Shown: piece by piece, positions 33,210 to 45,442 of the stretch
Layout: every line of letters begins with the position of its first letter
Numbering within the stretch: position 1 is the stretch's first letter
NCBI GenBank assembly: GCA_947561585.1
Contig: CANNZV010001474.1
Coordinates: 62,001 to 126,000 of the forward strand
Direction: 5' to 3'
Source: Caprella mutica
Taxonomy: Eukaryota > Arthropoda > Malacostraca > Amphipoda > Caprellidae
Length of the DNA: 64,000 nucleotides
Translations under genes and position numbers: made by a program
Notes under the pieces: model-generated
Databases searched by the model: none
What the model was told of the DNA's origin: nothing
What the model saw: only the letters and a program-made list of their open reading frames with translations

Positions 33210-36081
33210 ACCTAAATGAATAGAATAATTAACCTAAAATTATTTAATTATATACATAATTTTTGGAATCATAACTGAAATTTTCTTTGAAATAAGTAGG
33301 GAAATTGCCTCGAACGACAAGATAATTTTGACATTTTCACAATTCCGTTCATTCAGTGATTATCTACATACAATAACCAACAAACTCTCTCTTCGCTCAA
33401 CATAAATCTACTGCCATCTGATCCTTTAAATCTGAGATATTCAGGGCTACAGCTTCGCACAGCTGAGAGAACAAATGTCTGAAGTCAATTTGAAATTGAG
33501 TCTCCTAAATTTGTACACCAATTTACACCTCTTGACTCAAGAAGCTTAATCTTCTTTATAGAATTTCTGCTCACACATGTAAATCGTACCACAGACATGC
33601 ATGGCAGAGCTGATGACGTTGTTAAAGTGTGAGGGAATTAGTGGAGTTTGTTGGAATTTCAATGGTGGAAAAGAGTAGGTATGTACATTGTACATTCTTC
33701 TGAAGATATTTTTGATTTAATTAAAGATGTTGTGCTGAGAGTTCTTCACTTGGTATCACTGAACTCTTTATTGCGAGTGCAGACCTTTTAGATTCTTTTG
33801 AATTGCAAGGCATTTCTCATCGAATCACATATCGAAATGTATTTTGCATGAGGAATTTTATGTAATTATTATTAATCAATAAATATGTTTAAATATCAAA
33901 AAAAAAATTAGTCTGATCAAACAACATTTTGAAGTGATATTATCAAAATAATTCACCATTTTCTATATTATTTTTGGTGCAGATATTCATCAAGAAAATG
34001 ATTCTACCTTAATTACACAGCAATGGTATAACATTAATCCAAATAATAATATTACTTTATTCATATACCATTTAATAGTAATCGACTCTTGTGAAAATGA
34101 TTTACCATAGAAGAAATATCAATCAAATAATTATATATCTCCGGGACATTAGCTCAATAATTGCACATTGAAGTTATACATTCACTACATTCGTTATATT
34201 TTCAGAGTGAATTCAGTAAAGAAAATGGTATAATAGAAAACAAGTAATGAAGATCAGGATGAGATTCTGTCGGAAACCCGAATTCAATCTCGTAAACACA
34301 GATTTTATCGCATGGAAAAGATTGAAGATAGCATTTTAGGATTTTAAAAAGTGGTTCTTGGTTTCTTATGTTTCCTTTTAACCAACAGCTTTTCTTTGCT
34401 AAACATCATGTGAAATCTTTTATCAGAAAAGAAGTAAATGATATTCATATTCATTAAGCATATTCTTGGGCTTAAATAAATTCAAACCTTAAGTGACTGG
34501 AATTAATGTAGCAAAATAGAAAGTAGAATATTTACCAATCATACATTAACACTTGGAAATGCTGTCGCTAACTGTATATGGGAAATGAGTGATTAGTAAA
34601 TCTGGAAGTTCCAACAATAAGGTGATTCATAGCTTAAAGCACCTCTAATTCTTTCATCAATTCCTAGTTCTTATCCCTAACTACCATGTACACAGTGTCT
34701 ATTTGTTTATTAGGTATTATAAAAGGGTCTTTTTTCACTTTGATCTATTGATTTAAATTGGTTTATAACGTGAACATGATTTATAAAATGAGTATTATTT
34801 TTAATATTCACATGATTTTTAATTATACATAATTATGATATTTTGATTGATTGTTTCATAAGGAATCTTTGCATAATAATAAAGAGGAAAACTATCAAAG
34901 AATTGAAAATCATTATAAATTTTTACAAAAAAAAAATTCTAGTAAGTCAAACGATTCAGATCAATTAAAATCTATCATCTGTGAGAAATACATTTAAATA
35001 TAATATGTTAATATACGAGAAGGTTAGAATTAATCTAACAGCTATTGAATGAATCAAAAGTTAAATAATTAAAAAGTGAAACAATTAAAAAGTAAAACAA
35101 TTAAAAAGTAAAATAATTAAAAAGTTGAATAATTAGAAAGGTAAATAATTAAAGAATATATATATGCCTAACTTTTGAACAATGATCTCTGAAACTTTAT
35201 CCTCATTTTAATTTTTTTTCATTAATAAACACATGCTCAACTGTAGTGAGACATTTTGGACGGGTAAGGACACTAGAGATGAAACAATCTCATTTTTTAG
35301 TCCTATTGCGCAAAACCGTATATTTCAAAATAAGTAATAAGAAATCATCATGTTCATATCGGAAAGATATCCAGTTTGTTGATGAAAGACTACTGAATAA
35401 AATATTCCTACTGGATCTGAAGGATTTGGTTTCTATATGAATGCAAAACCAATCTCTCTTTCATAAAATTTCAATTCTCCTGAGACTTTGAAATGATTTG
35501 AGAAAAACAGTACGCTGCATTCTCAATAGTTTTATATTTTTATCACTATATCATCAATATTGGATTATTCGTTGATGTCGCTCTCTAAAGATTATCAATC
35601 TTTCTGTAAAAAATCTTTCAAGTCTCATATTATATTTGGATTACATTATTTTACACAATATTGTATAAATAATAGAGCTTCAATGAAAATGATATGCCAT
35701 AGTTTTATTTATTAACGATAATATTTTTTATCGCAGTTACCAATGCATGATTTCGTATTTTCATAAAAATCTATTCCTGTGACATTTACATCATTTTTGA
35801 ATAACAAAATTAGCAAAACTCCTTTAATTAAAAAAAACGTCTGCAGGTGTTTCATGTTAAAACGAGACATCTAAGTACATCAACTATAATTTTGATCACA
35901 ATTATCTATTTCATTGAAGGTATTCCAATTAATTTCACAGTCTCGATGCATTATAAGTTTCATTCCAAATTCATCATGAATACTGTAATGCTGAAACACT
36001 GAAGTGTATCGAATTGAAATACTTTAATACTCTTAAAATAAAAAGCATTTTCAAAATATAATATGATGCAGATAAATGGTA
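33210..36081. other. no gene seen
   Basis: About 2.9 kb of AT-rich, apparently single-copy DNA. A degenerate 17-base array of AATTAAAAAGTAAAACA lies at 35,050-35,155. Open stretches of 60-65 codons show no domain. Confidence 0.5.
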
Positions 36082-38464
36082 CACTGAAAGAAAAGTGTAC
36101 TTAACCGAACCTATATATAGTTTCATACAAATCACAATGTCGGTCATTTTAAACCATACCACAGCTGTGGTTTGAATCAAACATCATGAATTTATAATAT
36201 AATTTTACCTACATGCATGTACTTAATCTTACCTACATCTATCACAATTCTAACTACAGCTGAATGTCTATTTTACTTACATACAAGAAATTCAAACCAC
36301 AGCTGTGGTTAAACATTACCTACATGCTTATGAATTAAACTACAGCTGGCTGTCTATTTTACCAACATGAATGCAATTCAAACCTCATGTAAAAGAATAT
36401 TTAACTGATAAATTAATCCTTCAAGCTACAGTCGCTAAGCAATTTTACCTACATGCATTTTATTTTAGCCACTTGGGTAATGTTTACTTTAGCTACACTC
36501 AATTACAAAATACTGTAGTAATCAAATTCATAAGAATACATATATAATTTAGCATGAAGATTAAGTAATAAATATAGAGTGATAATATTTCTGTTAAGTT
36601 AGTTAAAATAGATACAATATAAATAATTCAATTGGATATTTAGCAAATCTTTCCATATTCAACAAATCAATGTAATAAAACTCAAAATTAATGAATTAGA
36701 TTTAATATAAAATGAACAATTTCAGAAACACACATTACTTGGTAAACACTAGAAAGAAGAAAATTATTATAGTTTCTCAGAAGCTAGAAAAATTGAAAAA
36801 GTTACCAACTTATGTACATTAAACATGAATAAAATATTCAAGAAACATAACAGTTCTTTTCAATCTCATTTAATAGATTACTAAATTTGATATCACACCA
36901 TCAAAGGAGAAACTGCAACTAGATTATAACTTGAAAGATAGATTATAACTCGAAAACTAGACAATAACTCGAAAACTAGATTATAACTCTAGGAATCAAG
37001 AAAAAGTTGTATAAAGTTATGTTAAAAAAGCCTAAAAAAGCCTAAATAAAGCTTCCTTGTAGCTCCAAGATTTAAATACCCAAACAAATAAAAAGTTATT
37101 TAGTAGTTCATGAACTGAATTGTTCACAGCTAGCTATTTCTCAAAGCGACTCACCAAAACAGTGACGCATGGTTCTTTCAAATCATACATTGAATGAATA
37201 TTGTACAATGATGTTCACAGTAATGTAAAAATGTTTCAGCACTCCTTGCAATATTGCAAATTCAAAACTTGGGACAGTTTAAAATTCTACATCAATCGCC
37301 TTCAAAAAGTGTTGGCACCCAAAACATAATATCATCAGAGGATACTTGATCAACTTCAGAAGACTTTGAAGATGGGTGACTGGAATGAGACTAAGAAGGA
37401 GGATTACTTCTCTTGCCACCTATTCTCTTCAATAGTTAGCCATATGACTGAAAAGAAAATTAAAAAGCATCAATTAATGAAGATTTTCCCATTCATAGTT
37501 AGCTAGAAGTCAAATAAATAGGTAAAACTTACAGAAACTAACCTCTAAAAGTTGACATCAACATCAGCAGTTGTGGGCCTCAATCTCTTGTTGTTGTGAT
37601 GATGTTAGCAAAAGTATGCAAGCCACCCCAAAAGTCTTCATTAGAATGTCTCTGGTATCTGTAAAATATATGGAATTAGGAAATAGTTGAGAATAGTTAG
37701 TACAATTGAGAGATTAAGGCTAATTACTGACTAGCTATGTAGCAATAATTAGCAAAAAAACTAAATTTCAGAATGAATATAGTGATAATTGTTAAAATAA
37801 GCCAAGGCAAGTGATATAAAACAGTCTTAGATTAAGTAACAGCAAGAACATATTTCCTTTATCCAATGGACTTCTTTAAATTAGAATTAAATATGGTAGA
37901 TTTTAAAGATGAGAATGAATATAATTGAATGAGAAAAATAATTAATTAGCTATCATGCAGTTCACAGAAAACAATTCTAGCCTATTTTATGTTCTGATTT
38001 ATATCCCTATTACTATAAATTTAAGCACTGAGAATAGCTGAAATTAAATTAGGGTTACCACCAAACCAAAACACATACCTACCTTCAATGATATTTCACT
38101 GAAACTGACGCGCTATTCCAGTTTCCCGCCTTATTTACATTAAATTTACATACATATGATTAATAATTTCATAGTAATATTCTAACTACATAGAGGACGG
38201 TTATATATACTGACAATGGAAAATAATTTACCCACATGCAAGTTTATTTTTGATTTGTTCTGTAGGTAAGGTAAACTGACATAGATGATGCGTATTTCTA
38301 ACCACAGAAAAATAAAATTTATACTGACTAGAGAATTAAACCACATGCTGTAGTTCATCTACACCTAGCACATTACTGGAATTAACTACTTTAGCGTATA
38401 ATCAACCCACAATGAGTTAAACTACAGTGTGTTGTTTGATGTCCAAAAATTATTTCTCTCAGTG
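36082..38464. mobile_element. 2.4-kb TA-flanked element with motif-array arms
   Basis: TA at 36,080-36,081 and 38,465-38,466 flanks inverted ends CACTGAAAGAAAAGTG and, reversed, CACTGAGAGAAATAATT. The arms (36,100-36,540; 38,180-38,450) contain repeated CTACAGCTG, ACCACAGCTGTGGT and TACCTACATGC words. The middle has possible short exons on the minus strand (37,548-37,660 between an ATTTTACAG acceptor and AG|GTTAGT donor, reading ILMKTFGVACILLLTSSQQQ), but no recognisable transposase. Confidence 0.75.
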
Positions 38465-38682
38465 TAAAGTGTCTCTCTTATGTCAAAATCCGTGAGATAC
38501 ATTAGCGTCTATGATTTTAATTTTTATTTATGTAGTATATGTATCATGTGTACCGATAACTTCGATAGTACGAGACTGATTACACCTTTAATCAAGGATT
38601 ATCTGTGAGAAAACGCAAGTTTGCTTGCTTGTTCAAGATTCATAAGTTCATGTCAAGATTTATAACAACATTTTAAATTTAA

Positions 38683-39423
38683 CCCATTCCAAGCTGCCTA
38701 ACTATACAAATATTGATGCTTCGAAAATTGGTTCCATTTAGCAGAGTGTCTATATATAGTCGCTAAATTTTTATGCTGTAACAGTGAAGCGGCAGGGTCA
38801 ATATATAGTCGGTGCTTAGAAATATAACAAGTATAATCGTTTAAATACATATTTACAGTCCCATTGTAGTAGCATAATGCACCCTACAGCTCAAGACTTG
38901 AAGAAGAGTAGGAACGGAGAGGATGAGGGGGCTAAAGGACAAACTGTGAGTCAGTTCTAAGGAAAGACGATGCATTTGATATGGAAAGATGCTAATATGT
39001 TGAGTGTTGAGTACGTTTTGTTTCCAACAATGGAAGAAATACTCGAAAACCACAATACATTTTTTTTAATCATTTAATTTCATAGATATGTCTATATATA
39101 TACGAATAAAAGTAAATTTAATTCAATTTATGCAACTCAAAAATGCTCACTTTTTTATATATGTAGCTCAACTACATCAATAATAATACATGACTTGTAT
39201 GCCAACCCACCAAAAAGTGGCCCAGTCAATTAATAGACCCTATATATAGATAACCAACAAGCGGTACCGTCAATATATAGAAGCTTATCTGAATCCATGA
39301 TTTAGCTGGGTAACTAAATAGATTAGTTAAAATTGAAAGCAGTCAATATTGGCGGTGACTATATATATATAGAATATTTTTAATTTTGTCGCCTTCCATT
39401 AACCTACCGCCGCTTAGAATGGG
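38683..39423. mobile_element. piggyBac-like MITE
   Basis: TTAA at 38,679-38,682 and 39,424-39,427 flanks ends CCCATTCCAAGCTGCC and, reversed, CCCATTCTAAGCGGCGG. A TTAA duplication with CCC starts is the piggyBac signature. The interior has repeated CTATATATAG(TC) words and no transposase. A 66-codon minus-strand open stretch inside is not coding by any evidence I see. Confidence 0.8.
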
Positions 39424-39429
39424 TTAATT

Positions 39430-40230
39430 CATTCTACAGCGGCAAATGACACGTAAGTCATTTCGTTTCAACTATAATAAATCCCAGTGTTATAAAATTC
39501 CCACTAGCAATTCCCACAAGCTATATATGAAAATTGCTTGACAGTGTTTCCACGCTTCGAATATAATGTGTAACTAAATCTAGCGGTAGATAAATTGAAC
39601 AGGCGGATATTTTTCGGATTACAGAAAATAGAAAATAAACTATTTAAGGCACCGTGCAAGATTTCTATTTGGTCTCGAATATTTCCATTAATTTCGAAAA
39701 TACAATAACAACACAACAGTATTCATAGTTGGAATTTCTGTTATTGATTGTTACTTTGAATTAGAATAACAATAATGGTGAAACATTACATAACTTAAAC
39801 ACTCATAGACTATAGTACACAAGATATGGAATTCAAGATTGGTCATAATATAATCTGACTTTTAGAAATTTCTTATTTACTGTGAATTTGTACTACAGCA
39901 CCATACTCAGTGACTCACAGTATTTCCAAATTCTGGGAATCATTTCTTACTCTCTGTGTAGGTAGGTGAATACATATATTTTTTCCAATCTTAGTTCTAA
40001 GTTCATATAATCTCGTACCGTATTGCTCCTGACTTCAAAGATCAAAAGATTGAACATATAAACGACGAAAACAACTTTCACGCTACACTTTTATTTTGCT
40101 ATCACGTGGGGAATAATATTTGTTTTTCTTGGAGCTGAATTAAATAAAGGTAAATTGCGTTTCCTGTTTTTAGGTTTAGTGGTGATAAATTTGGTGTAGT
40201 GGTGTATAGTTACAATGCGGTAGCCCGTAG
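39430..40230. other. no gene seen
   Basis: AT-rich DNA without repeats or domains; one 70-codon minus-strand open stretch (39,504-39,716) is unsupported. Confidence 0.45.
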
Positions 40231-40880
40231 ATTGCTCGAAAACAATTGCTCGAAAGACAATTGCTCGAAAACAATTGCTCGAAAAACAATTGCTCGAATG
40301 AACAATTGCTCGAAAGAACAATTGCTCGAAAGACAATTGCTCGAAAAACAATTGCTCGAACGAACAATTGATCGAATGAACAATTGCTCGAATTATCAAA
40401 TTGCTCGAATGAACAAAATTGATCGAATCATAAAATATCACAGTTTTCTATTTTATAAAAGTCAGTTATACATGAAGTGGAGCTGCACCTAACCACCTTG
40501 TTTCTTTTTAATAATTGATAATTAATCATTCTATAAATGATTTTAATTATTATTCATCCTGCATAATCTTTTTTTATACCGTTTGTGTCAACTCGTATGT
40601 AACATGTGAATTGGAATCATGTGGTGAATCAGTACTATCCACTTTATGAATAACTGACTTTTATAAAATCGAAAACTGTGATATTTTATAATTCGAGCAA
40701 TTTTGTTCATTCGAGCAATTTGATAATTCGAGCAAATGTTCATTCGATCAATTGTTCGTTCGAGCAATTGTTTTTCGAGCAATTGTCTTTCGAGCAATTG
40801 TTCTTTCGAGCAATTGTTCATTCGAGCAATTGTTTTCGAGCAATTTTCTTTCGAGCAATTGTTTTCGAGCAATTTACCTA
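40231..40880. mobile_element. foldback element of CAATTGCTCGAAAG arrays
   Basis: The left arm (40,231-40,480) has about 11 copies of a 16-18-base motif ATTGCTCGAAAGACA, then the unique words TCACAGTTTTCTATTTTATA. The right arm (40,633-40,880) is its reverse complement, with the same order and the same variant units. About 150 bases form the loop. The whole could fold into a 250-bp hairpin. Overlapping open frames on both strands come from the array and are not genes. Confidence 0.9.
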
Positions 40881-41326
40881 GAACCTTACCATGCATATAA
40901 GAAAAATCCCAATTCGACATCGATGCTGTCCGATTTATATATTATAATTTACAGCGATGACATGTATTGTATGTTATTGAATGAAATGTATTAAACGAAT
41001 AAATTTATTCTTAATACAAGTAACTTGTGTACACTGTACAGTATTAGACTCATGAAATAGGATATACACAATTTACGGACAATCCAATGTAATGAATCGT
41101 AAACTGCGTTCATCGCTTTATTGCAGATCGCTATTTTGTGAATAATTTTGATAATATTGATTGTACAGTAATGAAACTTTGGTCACTGGAAGATTGTTTC
41201 TATGTAAGTATTTTGCTGAAATATTTCTTGAATCGATGAGAAAATTGGAAAGTTATGAACGTTTATGTATTTTGAAGGCATTTTAAGTGTCCATCGCTTC
41301 ATTGCAGCTCTGTGAAAAGGCCAAAA

Positions 41327-41606
41327 ATGAGCGATTAACTTCTACCGAGAGGGTAAAAATTGAAGCAGGTCCTGCAGAAGGGAAAACTCTTCTATATTTA
41401 GCTTTATAACTTGGAAGGGTTAAGTGAAACAACAGTTTCTTTTGTGGAAAATCCCAACACAAACCCAAGGAGAGATGAGGATACGAGAAAAAGAATTTCC
41501 CCTCGAAATATGCGAAAAATACGCAGACAGGTCATAAGGCAGCTAAATGACACTAGTGCCTCCATTTTTGACAAGGCTGTCATTGGTCTTACGTCAAAAC
41601 AGTCCT
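41327..41606 (+). pseudogene. Tc1-like transposase N-terminus, left inverted copy
   Basis: Reads NERLTSTERVKIEAGPAEGK, a stop, then RRDEDTRKRISPRNMRKIR and SASIFDKAVIG. This corresponds to the N-terminal DNA-binding helices. It is a mirror duplicate of the minus-strand copy at 44,189-44,428, with frameshifts and stops. Confidence 0.65.
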
Positions 41607-41719
41607 GATGTAATGTCTCAAATGAAACGGTCAGAAATGCTCTATGGGGCTTAAGACCTGAGAACAAGGCAATCAAGTCATGAGAGTCTCTCACTTGATG
41701 CCCAGAGATATGAGGAAAA

Positions 41720-42117
41720 AAGTTGTAACCCTTCAAGCATGAGATTGTACAAAGTAATGCAAGTAAATCATATTTTGCCAACGAAATAATTGCAAACTAA
41801 TAGGCCAAGGGAACAAGTACTCAACAAAAGAGGCAATGTAGGATTGGATTGTTAGGTTTACACCCTCTGGTACTCGGAAAGGGCCAATAATTAACGTTTC
41901 ACCAATGATGCCAGCTTAAAACATAAAGCCACAGTCTCCTTGTTGACGACGAAACCAGTGTGGATAAACAGCTCCAGTAGGATCCAAACTTTAACCCAGC
42001 CATCCAGACAATTAAGGGTGGCTCTTTCCTCATCTGTTAAAAGAACAAGTAGGAAGTTTGTTTTCATGTAATTCTGTGTACATCTAATGCCTTTTTCCTT
42101 TTGGGTCTTGTCCATCC
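41720..42117 (-). pseudogene. Tc1-like transposase catalytic fragment
   Basis: On the minus strand YMKTNFLLVLLTDEERATL and CLDGWVK match the block around the second-motif Asp of Tc1/mariner DDE transposases. Further on (in shifted frames) GPFRVPEGVN and a degenerate 'MIYLHYFVQSHA' match FRVPEGV and the 'MQDNAPSHA' motif. Several frameshifts and loss of the D-N residues show it is dead. It continues the N-terminal piece at 44,189-44,428 across the nested insertion. Confidence 0.75.
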
Positions 42118-42588
42118 CAGTTGATTTTTAAGGACGATTCATAGCCCATTTTTGGAAGAGTACCTAAACTTGAATCGGCGTATTGACGATGAATCATCGA
42201 TAAATATTCGAAGTAGTGTCCGTTTTATCCAAGATTTTTCGTATAAAATATGTCAGGATGATCATCGATTCATCGAAGAAGCACCGTCTTTAAATCAACG
42301 ATGATTCAAGTGCAATTTTAAGCCGTTTCATGGAAGATTCATACAAATACAATTCACATAATCACCTCAATATTATTGGCGATTCAAGCATGATTTTAAG
42401 CAGATTTATCCAATTTATAGGGTTAACTAAAGTAAAAATTATCATTTGAAAGGTGTTTACGATTTTGTTTTATTTTTTACTTTATATCATGTAGGGTACA
42501 CACGTACATTTGGCTTTATATCGATTAATTTAGTGTTACATATTTTTATATACATATTAAATGGAAAAATGGAGAAAGAAATGAATTG

Positions 42589-42667
42589 GTGTGGCCGGGT
42601 CTCGTTCCTTCGACTATAGTCTCATGGAGAATTGAAGTCAGCGACATATCCACTGATCCATCTTGGA
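42589..42667 (-). repeat. degenerate tRNA-like core
   Basis: Flanking sequence (ACATTTGGCT...TTAGTGTTACA on the left; GGCAGAAGTAGGATT and TGTATCTTTTCTTTTTAT on the right) matches that around the tRNA-like cores at 17,653 and 24,037. The core itself has drifted and has lost the clear B box. This links the three elements by descent. Confidence 0.5.
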
Positions 42668-42879
42668 CAAGGCAGAAGTAGGATTTGGTTGAGATTTATT
42701 CAATATGATAACTTGTGTGTTTTGAAGATCTTATGAATGAATATTTTTTTTTTTCTGTATCTTTTCTTTTTTATTCTAAATGATGGAAAATATGTATAAT
42801 ATTACATATGTATACTGTAATAACAGTTTTTGAATCACGGACACCTTCAAATGTATATGATAACTCATACAATTCACCA

Positions 42880-43930
42880 AAGATCATCGAAGAAATGTCC
42901 GCTATTATTCAAGGAAGATGAGTCTGTCGTAACTCAGCGACCTTCATCTAAGACGTGTCTGCTATAATTCATTCCTGGAATAATTAGGGGACGATGTGTC
43001 TATCATAACGCGTCGATGATCATCGAAGACATGCCTGCTGTAATTCGGGGAGTATGAGTCTTCCATAACTCGCCGAAGATATATCTACGAGCTGCCTTCT
43101 ATAATTCAGGGATGATGAGTCTTCTATAACTCACCGAAGATACATCTACGAGGTCGAGCTGCCTGCTGTAATTCTGGGAAGATGAGTCTTCCATAACTCG
43201 CCGTAGATACATCTACGAGTTGCCTGCTGTAATTCAGGGAAGATGAGTCTTCCATAACTCGCCGAAGATACATCTACGAGTTGCCTGTTGTAATTCACGG
43301 AAGATAAGTCTTCCATAACTCGCCGAAGATACATCTACGAGTTGCCTGCTGTAATTCAGGGAAGATGAGTCTTCCATAACTCGCAGAAGACACATCTACG
43401 AGTTTGAGCTGCCGGCTGTAATTCAAGGAAGATGAGTCTTCTATAACTCGCCGAACATACATCTACGAGTTGCCTGTTGTAATTCACGGAAGATAAGTCT
43501 TCCATAACTCGCCGAAGATACATCTACCAGTTGCCTGCTGTAATTCAGGGAAGATGAGTCTTCCATAACTCGCCGAAGACACATCTACGAGGTTGAGCTG
43601 CCGGCTGTAATTCAGAGAAGATGATTCTTCCGTAACTCGCCGAAGATACATCTATGAGCTGTCTGCTGTAATTCAGGGAAGATGAGTCTTCCATAACTCG
43701 CCGAAGACACATCTACGAGTTGCCTGCTGTAATTCAAGGAAGATTAGTCTTCCATAACTCGCCGAAGATACATCTATGACCTGCCTGCTGTCATTCAGGG
43801 AAGATGAGTCAAACAAAACTCACCGAAGAAACATCTATGAGCTGCCTGCTGTAATTCGTGGAAGTTGAGTCTTCCATAACTCACCGAAGATTCATCGAAG
43901 AAATCTCCTCTTTAATTCGAGGAAGTAGAT
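42880..43930. repeat. about 62-bp tandem array
   Basis: About 16 copies of a unit containing CTGCTGTAATTCAGGGAAGA, GAGTCTTCCATAACTCGCC and GAAGATACATCTACGAG. Central copies are over 90% alike and the edges are degenerate. Some units carry an extra GGTTGAGCTGCC. The unit has inverted words (GAAGAT/ATCTAC, CTCGTAGATG), so each could form a small hairpin. Confidence 0.95.
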
Positions 43931-44188
43931 TCAACCATGATTCGTTGAAGATCATTCGATAATCCTCTACAGTCAATTGCCGATGAGAATTTATCGGCAA
44001 TTTATCGGTGTTTCATCTACGTTTTTTTCTCTCTGCTATAAACGCTCCTGAATCATCGAAGACACTCTCTTAAATTTTATCTGGGATAGGAGGCCTGGAA
44101 ATGGACTCCACGTTCCTTGTCGTCTCATTTAAGACACTGTTTGGACGAGTAACCAATGACAGCCTTGTCGAAAATGGAGGCACTAGTG

Positions 44189-44428
44189 TTATTTGGCTGC
44201 CTTATAACCTACCTGGGTAGTTTTTGCATATTTCGAGGGGAAAAAGCTTCTTCTCGTACCCTCATCTCTCCTTGGGTTGTTGTCAGAATTTTCCACAATA
44301 GAAACTATGTTTCCCTTATCCCTCTCAAATTCATTAGCTAAATATAGATGAGTCCTTCCTTCTGCAGGACCTGCTACAATTTTCACCCTCTCGGTAGAAG
44401 TTAATTGCTCATTTTTTGGCTTTTTCAC
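44189..44428 (-). pseudogene. Tc1-like transposase N-terminus
   Basis: Reads NEQLTSTERVKIVAGPAEGR, then LYLANEFERDKG and NNPRRDEGTRRSFFPSKYAK, the N-terminal helix-turn-helix region of a Tc1/mariner transposase. It remains open for 79 codons. Beyond it SASIFDKAVIGYSSKQ follows in another frame before the nested element. Minus strand, continuous with 41,720-42,117. Confidence 0.7.
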
Positions 44429-44639
44429 AGAGCTGCATTAAAGCAATGGACAGTAAAAATGCCTTTAAAATACATAAACGTTCATAACTTTCCAATTTTC
44501 TCAGGATTCAAAAAATATCTCAGCAAGATACTAACATAGATGCAATCTTCCAGTGACCATAGTATAACTATTGTACGATCAATATTATTAAAATTATTCA
44601 CAAAATAGTGATCTGCAATAAAGCGATGGACGCAGTTTA

Positions 44640-45442
44640 GACATTGAGCATTCAAAATAATCAGGAGTACGTTAAGTCACATTGAAATTCTTCAATTTAT
44701 GATGTAATGAGAGATAAGCATATAATTTCAGACTAACTTTCATAATTCCTAGCGATAGATTAAATCTGTTATTTATTTTCTGTTCAGTTTAATCTGTAAA
44801 GTTTTAATTAATCTCAGTGTGATATAAGATTTGAGAAGTTTATCCAATTAATGAAGTCATCGGGGCCTATTTAAATCATAAAACTTGTTTATTGCGTGAA
44901 TTTAAACAAAGAAAAGATTATAATAACTAAAAAAAATTTATGCTGAATGGTAAAGAATGTAACCGGTATTCTTCTGATACCAATCCTCCACTCATTTTGA
45001 TAAACTACCTGATATAATTTCGAGGCAATTTTCAGTTGCCACAACCAATTCCAACCGAAGTGTGGTGGCTGCTATTCACTCTTCCCCCTGTATTCGGCGG
45101 TACTAGTCCAAGTTGTTTTGGTATTTCCGTAACTAATTATTTGAAAATAATTATTTAGGAAAATATATGCTTTAACTCACATTTTTTTTTTTGGCTATTA
45201 AGTAATATCCAAATAATCATTCTAAGGCACATATATTTTTTGATGATCCTCACAAGTATAGAAACTAACTAAGCGAAACCCGATGTCACAGTATCGTTGC
45301 ATTCCGCTTACACTAAACCTTCCTCACTCTAAATATAACGTACGCCCCACTATACTCTATGGGTTAACAAAAGAGCTAAATTAAAAACTGTTTAATCAAT
45401 AAATATACGTGTATAGTAAACTAAATATATCTGCTGAAGTAA
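44640..45442. other. no gene seen
   Basis: AT-rich DNA with no supported frame or repeat. Confidence 0.45.

Larger units (their letters stand above)
42120..44089. mobile_element. element nested in the Tc1-like gene
   Basis: The ends TCCCAGTTGATTTTTAAG and, reversed, TCCCAGATAAAATTTAAG form an inverted repeat between two transposase fragments. TA is present at the right junction; the left has CA, perhaps a mutated TA. It contains a weak tRNA-like core and the 62-bp array, plus GATTCATCGA words near both ends. No transposase. Confidence 0.6.
41102..44637 (-). mobile_element. Tc1-like element with long inverted arms
   Basis: TA at 41,100-41,101 and 44,638-44,639 flanks inverted ends AACTGCGTTCATCGCTTTAT and AACTGCGTCCATCGCTTTAT (right end reversed). 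The inverted homology continues for about 500 bases on each side and includes the N-terminal coding part of the transposase in opposite orientations. The inside holds the transposase middle on the minus strand and a nested element (42,120-44,089). Confidence 0.8.

Noticed and set aside
40091..40994. Several overlapping frames rich in NNCSKEQL or SSNCFRAIV
   Set aside because: They derive from the CAATTGCTCGAAAG repeats in all frames and on both arms.
41404..41781. 125-codon minus-strand frame
   Set aside because: It runs through the antisense of the left N-terminal arm; only a few residues near its start resemble transposase, so its exact boundary is not supported.
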